Assembly: GCF_020882245.1 (NCBI RefSeq)
Contig: NC_083597.1
Location: forward strand, 45,796,152-45,860,151
Origin: Rhopalosiphum padi
Lineage: Eukaryota > Arthropoda > Insecta > Hemiptera > Aphididae
DNA length: 64,000 nucleotides
Reading direction: 5' to 3'
A program made the translations under genes and the position numbers. How positions within the stretch are numbered: the first letter of the stretch is position 1; every line of letters starts with the position of its first letter. Below the pieces are notes generated by a model. That model made no database searches. It saw only the letters and a program-made list of their open reading frames with translations, and was not told where the DNA came from. Positions 29,501-41,500 of this stretch are shown one piece after another.

Positions 29501-32500
29501 TGTTATTATTATTTTGTTGTAATTAAATAATATTAATTATGAGGATTAGTATTATTTTCTATAAACGATAAATTTTCATAATATTATTAATTTTGCCGAT
29601 TTGTACCACAAACATATTCACAACGTTTTATACTGAATACTGTATGCCGTACTGATTTATAATTTATTAATTTAATAATATATAACATATTTAAATAATT
29701 ACCATTTATTTATAATATGTATAAGTATATAATATATATAATTATAAAATGTTTTTTTATAATACAGCGCGATTCTTTTATCACAAAAATAATTTTTATC
29801 TAGAAAAGTATTGCAATTTTGATATTGTCACATCATTTTAAGTCATTAAAAATAACGTTTTTCTGAAAAAAATATTATTTATTATTTTTTTTCGTTGTCA
29901 TTTTTTAAATTTTTCTATTATCTAATGAACTTTTTATTCCTCATTCCAAAGCACAATATTTATTGAATGAGTACCTATAGTTTACGAGTTTTTATCAAGT
30001 TTTGATGAGCAGACTAGTAGACTAATATTTTCCGGGATACCCCCGTGACCTCTTATGTATCACTCCTCTCCACTCATATAATTATATAATTCTTATATAA
30101 TTCTAGTTTATCTTATCTAAACGTAAAACCTATTATTATTATGATAAAGTAAAAATACATAGATCTAATTTATAGATTTTAATTAGACGAAATTGTTGTT
30201 ATAATTATATAACTTATGCAATACACGACGTAAAATTTCAGATACATTCGCGTGAAAAAGTATGCAGTTCTAAAGTGTTTTAAATTGTTTTATTAAAAAA
30301 AAAAAAATGGGAACCAAAACAAAATTTTATAGTTTATTTGAGGCATTGTTGTCCGAAAAATTTGAAGACAATTCATCTTATTTATCAAATTAAGAATACT
30401 TAATAATGAACTGAAAGACCTTAGCAGTAAAAAATCTTATCGTTCGAATACATTTTAAATTATAAATACTAGAGGGGATGATAGCATCCGTCGAAAAGGT
30501 ACCTGGCTATAAAACGAAATGAATATTGAATCGCAACAGTTTTAGAGTTAACCTAACTTAAAATATAATTTAACATCACATGGTTACCAGTGGCGTATAT
30601 AGGAATTATTTTCACTATGGGCCAATTTATCACCAGCATGGCTACATTTATACAATTGGAACATTTTTTAGGTGGCCGGGTGGTTTTAATTATGACATAG
30701 GTAAATAATACAAATAGAGGAATTTTAATTTATAAATACATATTTATTATTACATTATAGGTACATATAATAAATTAAGCAAAATGCATAATGAAATATT
30801 TTGATTGAATACGCAATTGATGATTACTATACCATTACCCACATACAATATAATATTTGGATTAATTACAATAATATTGATATATTTGATTAGTTGCTAA
30901 GACATTATTTAAAGATTCTTCGTACTTAGTTAATATTAACATTGCCATCGTTTGATAATATTTATGCAGCTAATGTCGATACTGTTCAAATTTTGTCAAG
31001 TGTCAGGAATACTTTTCAAAACGTTTATGCATAACTCTACTAATCTAAATTCTAAATTTTGATTATTTAAACAAAATAAAATACTTGTTAGTATAGTAAT
31101 AAAAATTATCCAAAAGAGCATCACAAAAATCACAGTATATAATTTTATTCTAAATTTTCGAACATTATATTATATAAGTACATTTTTGAATGTTCTATAA
31201 CTAATTTTAAGTATTTGTAAACATTTTTTGCGTACGTCAGTGTGTTCATATTTTGTATAGTAGAATATTCCTAACCTAATCCGAACATAAACAAAACTAC
31301 AATTGTACTTATAAAGTTATAAAATATAATTGACACAATTTCGCGTTTTTGTCGAACAAATTTAGATACTTAAGAGGGAACTTTTTTTTACATAGTTTAA
31401 ATATTATAAATTATTAAAGTTCAACACAGAATTCACATTATGACTTATTAATAAGTAATTTAGCGCATTAATGATTTAAGAGTCATCAAAACATTAAAAA
31501 CAACTACAAATAATCTATCCATACATTTGTGTACAGAAAATGGCATGACATTTTAAATATTAAATTTGCTAGTAACTAAATTTTGCTATTTTTTAAAACT
31601 ATTGTATTTTGACTATTTGTTATAATAATTAAATGTCATGGTTTTATCTAATTTTTATCTACTTATCTAATTCGTCCAAAAAAATAATAATAATATATTA
31701 TATGAATTAAATTACTATCCGTCATCCGAGGCAACAATTTTCAAATCAAAATATAAACTAATAAAATATCAATACTAAAATTATTAAACAATTGTATTAC
31801 GGTGACTAAATATTTAAATACTAAATCTTTATATTTTCAGCCCTTTAATTGGCTTTAAGTCGAAATCGAAATGGTATACATTACGAAATGTATCGCTCTT
31901 TGTGTCCCTTATACTATGCATATTAATTGTCTTATATGCGTTGTTTTTGATATTCAATAAACCGACGGAGGTAAATATACATTTTTTCAAATAAATTGTT
32001 GGTTAAATAGCTTATAAATTATAATAAAACTACTTTCCATATTTTAGAAAATATCTACTTTAAGATTAAATAGCGTGGCGACCATCAACAATGATTATTT
32101 TGAGAAATGTGCACCACAGATAACGTGTGACCCTAACGCAAAATACAGAACAGTCAATGGATCATGTAATAATTTGCAAAATCCTAGCTGGGGCGCAGCA
32201 CTAACTCCTTTTTATAGATACATGGATCCGGAGTTTAGTGATGGTAATTGAAAATAATGTTTAATTTTTTATAATTTGCATTATAGCTTAATCTTAATAT
32301 TATGACTTTAGGGATCTCAGCTTTTCGGCTACAATCGGATGGAAGTCCATTACCAAATGCTCGAAATCTTACTCTAACGATATTCAAAGACGTGAAAACG
32401 ATTTGTGACCATAAAAACAATGAAATCTTAGTACCATGGGCCCAATTTATCACCCACGATGTGGCTTATTCTCCAGTTCGAAGTGTCAATTCATCTTTTC

Positions 32501-35500
32501 CTGGTAAAATTAAACTAGAATTTACGAACGAATCAAACTTATTTTCAATGTTTTAATCGCGCCTACGTATTATATAGCTGCCCTAGACCATTGTCAGGAT
32601 AAGAATCCACCAACAGAGTGTTCGGCGGTCATTCCATTATCTCCGGACGATCCAGTGTACGGAAAATTCAATATGACGATTTTAAAATTCATGCGTCTTG
32701 TAACTTCATCAGCTGATAATTGTTCCTTAGTTCCTGACACAGTTGTTAGTATTTTTATTATTATTATTATTACTAAACCAGTGCATAAGTTAGTACCTAT
32801 TCTAATTCAAATATTGTTTATAATATTAAATAAATAATGATTTCTTATAGTAAAAGTTGTGTTTCTGACAATGCAATTATATATTTTCATATTATTATAT
32901 TCTACAATATGATATCCATAAATTGTATCGTACAATTTAATGTAAAACAATTTTTCTGCTAGTAGTAGGTACACTAATGTTTTCACTTGTCATTTTGAAC
33001 ATCAATAGTAGAATAATTATCCATAACTTACTACATTTTTATTTTTTCATTATTTATAATTTAGCTTAATAAAAACACACATTTTATCGACTCGTCTAAT
33101 GTGTATGGTTCCGATACTGAATTGGCAAATCAATTGCGTCTGTTTAGTGGAGGACAATTATTATACAATAAAATTGGAAATCAAGATTATTGTCCTCAGG
33201 ATCAAAGCAAAGTTGTAAAAAAAGGAAATGAGACTCAAGTAACAGTTGCGTTTGTTGCAGGTAATAGACAATTTTTAAATACTAAAAATAATATTGTGGA
33301 GCTGAACTCTAATGAATCTTAAAAATACAAAAACATATCCCCAAACATAAATTTTTTGTTTTTATTAAACGTTTTAGTGTCATAATATATTATTTGGAAA
33401 TAACTATTAATACTTAATTATTCAGTCTTCATACGTAAACTATTAGGCTAAATAAAAAAAAAAAAATAATAAAAATGATTATGATTTATCTTTTCCACTT
33501 TGAAGTTTCCTATAATTTAATAATTTTTTGTTGACAGCATAATATTATATTGTTGTTCAATTAATATTAAATATTTTTTTGTATACAGGAGACGTAAATA
33601 TTAACCAAAATTTAGGAATAGCTTTATTTCAAAATTTATTCCTAAGATTCCATAATTATATCGCAAACAAGTTACAAGAAGATCACCCTTTATGGACTGA
33701 TGAGACTGTCTACCAAGAAACACGTAGAATCGTTGCAGCTATTACTCAAATTATTACATACGATCATTTTTTGCCGATAATTTTGGGTAAGGAAGACTTA
33801 ATATTTAAAAAATGAATAATTTTTTATAAATTGTATTTTATTTTAGGTGAAAATTATATGAATGAATATGGTTTAAATAACGAAACTAATTATGATCCAA
33901 CGATAATACCTGCTGTGGCACAAGAGATGACTAGTGGTGCTTTTCGATTACTTCACAACATAATTCCTGCCAAATTAAAGTATATTAAATATTTTAATAT
34001 CCTAAAGCCTTAACATTTAATTTTTAGTTTAATAGTTCTAATCCAAGATTAGAAAATATCTTTATAATTATTTATTAATTTACTATCCTATACAAGTTTA
34101 AAATATTAGACTAGGTAATTTATTTAACAAAACGATTGAAAATAATTTTATCTTATTTTAACTATTGATAACTATTGAAATATCAAAAAAAATACTTACT
34201 CAAATACATGCAAAAAAAATAATAATAATTCAAATACTTTCAGTAGTTTTTTTTATCATTTATTATTTCTGTTTATTATTGTATAAAATGTAGTGTATTT
34301 GTTTTTATTTTCTCTATAAAAGGTATTATTTAAATTTCAAGTATTCACAGATTACTTACAGTGACATAATTACTTTTAGAAACATTTTTGTATTGGAATA
34401 AAATAATTTTAAAAATGTTTAGGAATTCTATACCCACGTTTGTGCAATGCATGGTATTATCATCAAAAGATATTAAAATTATGAATCCAAGTTGAAAATC
34501 TATTTATTTTTAATAGCGATGAATTTTATGTGTAATTTCAAATATCTACAATAAAATTGGCATATTTTATTTTGACGATATTGTAATACAAATTAATTTA
34601 AAAAAATTTTCAACGTTGAAATAATTCAAATATAAGATGTATGATTTTAAGCATACATGATTTCTAGTAGATTTATACAAAACATAGACAAATAGTACAG
34701 CGATAGATTTACTATAAAATAATTTTTATTAATAATAAAATAATTGGAAAGCTGTTGCGTTAAAACCTAATATTAAGTATTAACATATATTACAAGTATG
34801 TTTAAATGTTGATTGAATTGTATCAATTATATATAAATGCATAGTTTTTATGTATAGTTATTAGTTATTAATTTGTAAAGTAATTATTATTTTTGCAATA
34901 TTTTACAGCTATATGACTGAAAATTACACTACATACAAAGTGGAAGAACCTTCCGAGTCATTTTTAAGACCAGATTCATTGATTGGTAATGTTGATGGAT
35001 TAATTAGAGGCTTAGCAGAAACTACTGGACGCGAACCCCAGTCATCGTACAATAACCTTGTAATTACAAATAATTTGTTGATCGAAATATCTATAAAGGC
35101 TTTAATTTATATTTATATTTAAAGATTTCAAATATTGTTATTCAAACTCCATCAATCAATACTACTGGATTTGATCTGCTTTCTTATGATATACAACGTG
35201 GTCGTGACGTTGGTCTTCCTCCTTACACTAAATTGAGAAGTTTATGCGGACTGCCACAAGTGAATACTTTTGATGATTTATCGGATTACATACCATCAGA
35301 AGTAAGTATTTTACTTCGCCCAATTTGTTCATATTCGTTTTGAAATATTAAAATAACTTTATTTAACTCAATTCTATGTATAGAAAATTGAGCAGTTAAA
35401 AGATTTCTATTCATCGGTTGACGATATTGATTATTATGTTGGAATTTTATTGGAAAATAAAGCAAACGGATCCATGCTTGGCCCTACTGGAAGTTGTGTT

Positions 35501-38500
35501 ATTGCTGATAGTTTTTATCGATTTAGAAACGGTGATCGATTTTTTTACGACGTCAAAGATCAACCTGGAAGCTTCACTTCGGGTATGTAAAAAATTAAAA
35601 TAACGACTAGGTAATTAATTTAGCTTTATAGTAGGTATTAATTGTACATCATAGATCACTATAAACCATTACGGGTATTTTAAATTTGATTTCTAAGATG
35701 ATAATTCATTGTATACAAAAAAGATTCTGAGCGAAGACAATGCGTTAGCCTCTATTCCTAACAATATTGAAAAAAATATATTTATATTAAATATTTTGTA
35801 ATAATTAAAAAAACGAATAGGTAGCTGTAGATATTTGCAATTTTCACCAAATGTATACTAGAATCGTCAATACATTTTTCAAAATATTTAACTCTTTTTG
35901 AGCCAATTATTTTCTCTAAAAATGTCAATAAAATAATTTTCACTCGTCAAAAAACTTAAAATTTTAATACAAGGTTCTTCACAAATATTTAATTCTAGAA
36001 TCAAAAAATTATAAATATATATATTAATACTTGTGAAATTTTAATTTGAAGAAACCCAGATATTTAAAGGAAGAATAATGGTTTTAATTAATTTATTGTA
36101 ATATTCAAAAATATATTTTATATGCAACTTTTTCATATATTATTATATTTTACATCCACAATGAATTTTTTAAGACATTAGAATAATTGTATGCTATTGC
36201 AGCCTATTTATACTACGAATATATTTACACCGTTAATGTTCTCTATGTAAATCGATATTGCTTCAAAATTTTACAACAATAAATAATATTATATATTACA
36301 AGTATAATTTATGTATTATTATACCTAAAAATTATATAGTAATGATATGATAAACGCAATGATTTTGGGAAAAATTCATTCATCCTGCCGTTTTACTAAT
36401 ATTTTAAAATAAATTACTATAAAAGCAATATATATATAAATATATTATCATAAAATATAGACTGACAATTTAACATATCATACATTACAGTTATTTATTC
36501 AATGATGAAGTATACTCGACACCTACTGTACATTTTTCAGTAAAACATCGCATACATTAAATTATTATAATATAACATCATAAAATAATAGATTATAGTT
36601 TTTAACTTATAAGTTACAAATCAATACTGACACAAATAAAACGTAAATTGGTTTGTATAACATTTTTAGCTTAAAATTAGTATAATTATTTTTGTGTTCA
36701 GAAAATAAAAATATAACGTAAAATTTAATATCTTTACGATTATATTTTTTGAATCATAAAATAATAACTAATAATTGATTTGGATTTTTATATTTTAGAT
36801 CAATTACAGTCGTTGAAGAATATTACCCTTAGTCATATTATCTGTGTAACGTCAGATGTAGAACGTATTCAAACGAATACATTCAAGTTAATTGATCACA
36901 TGTAAGTAAATATTAATAATTATTTTATTTTAGTTTTTAAATTATTATTCTAATATTCAAATTCATATAACACTTTAGACGAATGATGAAACTTAAGCCC
37001 AACTGCGAAACATACACAATTGACTTGACTGCATGGTGAATGATTCCAAAACATATTAAATATAAGGTATAACAATATAATTATTTTTCTTATTGTTTTA
37101 AGGGGATTGCAAATGGTCAGTTATTTCAATTAAAATGGGTAATCTTTTGCAAATCATACTGATAGCTCTAGTAATGTTATTATACATTAGAAAATTTATT
37201 TAAATTTAGGATTATATCTATTTGAGGTCGATCAAGCTATTTTTTTAAATTTCGACTCTCCCAAAAAATTGTAATTGAATATTTAAAATGTACACGACTT
37301 TAAATTTCAATTATTTTAAATTTAAATTTAAAATCTTAAATATTATGTGACTTGCTTGATTTCAAGTTGACATATTAGCAAATGCTAATCAATTTTTAGA
37401 AGTCTAATCGCAATATGAGGTTTATTGTTAAGATCAACAAAAAGGACATAAAAATGAATACCGTTCACGCAAACAACGTCGAGATTGTAAGTGCGTATCT
37501 GGGAGCTCTACCCTATTTATTATACACTGCACTACTACAATCGTACACAATATAATGATTACTTATCACGAAATACACATACTACGAAGTACACATAACA
37601 CAACCTGTATACGCGTAGAAAAAATTACCTATATTGAACGCCTTAAAAACTGCTAGTTTGCAATCCTTGAAAGGATGCCGAATCTGATGTGTTTCTCCAT
37701 CCTACAACCGTACAAAATAGTAAATATTCGTTCAATAAAACCAATTTTGTATTGTTAGTTTTAATAATTGAGTGAATTGATTTATTATCAAATTTGAAAA
37801 TAAAATACTACTTAAGGCACCTCGTAGCAATATCTTTTATTGATAATTAAATACTAAGAAAATTGTATATATTTTTAAATTTTAATATTTTACATAGTTT
37901 TAAATACCTATCATGTAGTTAATATATCAATAAAATCCTATGAAGTACACTAAATACCTATTATTGTTTCCTATAATTTGATAATAATTCATTCCAATTT
38001 TAGAGCTATCATTATAAAAAATTAGATCTGTTGAATGCAATTTTAGTATATTGTACGTCTGTTTTATATAGAATTCGGAGTTCACTTAAAAGGTCATAAT
38101 ATATTAAGTTTTTATACTTACAGTTTTCTTCATGAATATATTTAGACAGTTATGTTTTTTAAGACCGGAACTTTGAGCTAACAATGTGTAGATGAAGAAG
38201 AACAACTAGGTTCAGATTTATTTATCAAGTATTAAGTTAAATAATATCTGCCTTTAGCCATTATATTTTACACAAAGTAAAAGTCGATATATATTTATTT
38301 TTTGTACAAAATTATTTTGAATTTAATAAAATAAACAAATAAAAAGTTGTTTTTGTGTATAGGAACCCTGAACTGAATTGGAATATATAGATTTACATAT
38401 AATTTCAATAAGAGTTAATATTTAGATTTAACAATTAAAAACAATCAAGATATCAAATATAAATTTTATTTTAGTAACTTATTTATGCAAAAGTACATAT

Positions 38501-41500
38501 AGGTATTTACACTAATATCTAAATAAAAATACAATATACAGTAGTGTATACTATACACAATATACATATAAATGGAATTTTTCGCTCTTATGCGTTATTA
38601 TAATGTGGTATGAATGTATGATATTTTGAATAGCAATTAAAAATAATATCAACTATATTCTTGATACAAGAAAATTATTCTATTTTTATTGTTATTTAAT
38701 TTATAGGTCCTGAACGGAGCAATTAAAGTATTATATTTAAAGCTGTTCGCATTTTCATATAAATTCCCAGTATTTTTCAAAATAATTGTAAAAAAAAATA
38801 AAAATTAACGAAAACGGAAATTTTTGTGTAAAACAAGTTTTCGACAAAATCGGTTTTGTTTTTTTGATGTAACTTAGAAACAAAATATAATCGTAAATAG
38901 ATACATACATTTTCATCAAATGGTTATGTAATTATTTTCTTTACTTGGTCAATTTTCGGTCAAATTGTTTTCAATTTTAACATTTTCAATTTTTTTTTTA
39001 TTTCTATATAAATGATAACATTTTTATTGTTTTGTTAAATTGCATGAAAATGTAATATAAGATCCCACATAAATTGTTTTTATGGATACGTAAAAATATT
39101 TAAAATACATAATTTGATAAGACTCTATTGCGATTCTGGTACCCTGCACATCCATTTAAATAAAGTATGATGTCATTATTATTTTGAGCTGTATTTTATT
39201 TAATGCAATTTATAGTTAAATTTTTAACTAAAGGGATGCGAAACATATGCTTCTAACTCGCCTTCTGATTCGTCCCGCCAATAATTTGAACACTGGTGTT
39301 CTAGTGCTAAGTTAAAAATAGCTAATTTATGAACTTTCAACTTCATACTATAATACAGTGCACTAGCATTTAATGCTGGGCATAAATTGATGGTAAGTAC
39401 ATTTTTTTTTTATATGTATGAGCATAAATTGTATCTTTAGTAAGCTCTTCTCGGGCTCTGTCTTTTTGTTTAATATGAGTCATTTTCACTCGCTTGTTTT
39501 ACTCCATAACTAGAACATTTATTTTATCACACAAATCCTTTCTTGGTTGAAATATCGACACGTTTTGTTTTTTCATAAATGTAGAAAAAAGACTCCTACT
39601 TAATGGATTTCCAATAGCATCTTCAACACATTTTTGTAATTAAGCAGAGTATACTAATGTCTATTAGTTTTCTGTCTACATGTAATGATTAGGCATCTTA
39701 GCTAAGTCAAACCATGAATTTAGGTTATCATGTATCATTAAAACAGACCTCCGAGGAAAAACTTCATATTGGTCTTCATCAATTTTCACTCCAACTGAGC
39801 CAATATTTTTCAATTTTTTTTTTCATTGGAAGTCCAATGTCCATTAAGGTAATTAAAAGAGGTTCTAGGTCACTTTGTACGGTCTTGTAAAAAGGTACTT
39901 TGCAGAACGCGGACACTTTGTACTATTATATACATAAAGTATATATTATAAATATAAGTTTTATACATAAGTAGTAGGTAACTAATAATTATGTATAGTG
40001 TTAATTATTAAAATAGAAAAAATAAAAATAAAATTGTTATAAAATATTGATTGTATTTGTATAATAATAATAATCTAAATAAACAAATAATCAATAATAT
40101 CATTCAAACTACATGTAAAAATGTGTACAATATAAATATCAAAAAAATGAAAAAAAAATGTCAAAAAGTAGTATAATATATAAATAGTATTTAGATGTAA
40201 TGATTTTTAGATTATTAGCTAATAAAAAATAAAAATAAAAATAGGATAATATAGAAATATGTCAAATTTGAAATAAATGTCAAACGTCAAAAAAAAAAAA
40301 TATAATATTGAAAAATAATAAAAAGCTACATGTAAAAATGTGTACAATATAAATAAGCCAAAAGGTAGTATAATATGAAAATAGTTTATTAATAGTTTTT
40401 ACTATTACAAATTTTTAGAATATTAGCTAATAAAAATAAAAATAATAAAAATTTTAATAATTAACACTATACATAATTATTAGTTACTACTTATGTATAA
40501 AACTTATGTTTATAATATATACTTTATGTATATAATAGTACAAAGTGTCCGCGTTCTGCATTTTAAACAATGGACAGTACAAAGTGACCGTTTACCATTA
40601 AAAGAATCTAGCAAATTTTTTATCATCCACTCATTTGGTTCTAATGTGTTTTTAAATATTTTCTTGCTCACAACAAAGTTAGCGTCTCAGGATTTTAAAA
40701 AATATGTGTAAGAGAAGTTGCTTCTACTACTTTCTCCAGTAGCTACTGTTTCTTGTTATTTTAACTGTTTTAATACCATTTTATACCAAATATTTTTCTT
40801 TTCAATAAATTTCCAAAAGTCATCAAAAATTTATTGTCTTTCATTTTATAGGAATTTGCAGTGTTTGATATTTGACTTAATGCAGTTTAATGAAGTACAA
40901 GCAAGTTTTAACGTTTTTTTTTCACGAATAGTGTCATGGAATATTGATTTTCCTTTCCTGTGATATCTTATGTAATCTTGTTCATGCATTATTTTTGTTA
41001 TAGCTCGCTTTCTAGTCCATTGCAATTTATCTGCAAACAATCTTCTTTTTTTTTTCCATTACTAACACAATTGGTATCTAAAAATGAAAATAATAATATT
41101 ATACTATACTGTACATAAAAACCTTTGTTGAATTAAAAATAATACCTGAGGTAATCACATCATTATCCGCAATAATTTCATTAGAATTATTTATATTAGA
41201 TAATTCTTTATTAAAATCATTATAGCCATCATGAGGATCTAAAAAATAATTTTTAAATAAATATAATAATACTAAAAATAATATAGTTTTAGTTAAAATA
41301 ATATCTAAGTAATCATAATGATAGCTTCATTACTCTTATTTGTGCTATTGAATTCTTCATTTCGTTATCAAAAATCTATTTTTAAAAATTCTTAGGATCT
41401 AAAAAAAAAAATAAAATAATAATATTTATCTTATTGTACACAATAAATATTAGATTTGAGTTAAACATTATTACTTAGTGAAACTATATTAACATTTTCC

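Noticed and set aside
30600..30680. Sequence resembling the distal-His exon of the peroxidase genes (TATGGGCCAATTTATCACCA)
   Set aside because: It follows directly on a CAGTGGCGTATATAGG transposon-type end, has no open frame around it, and the likeness covers only about 20 bases.
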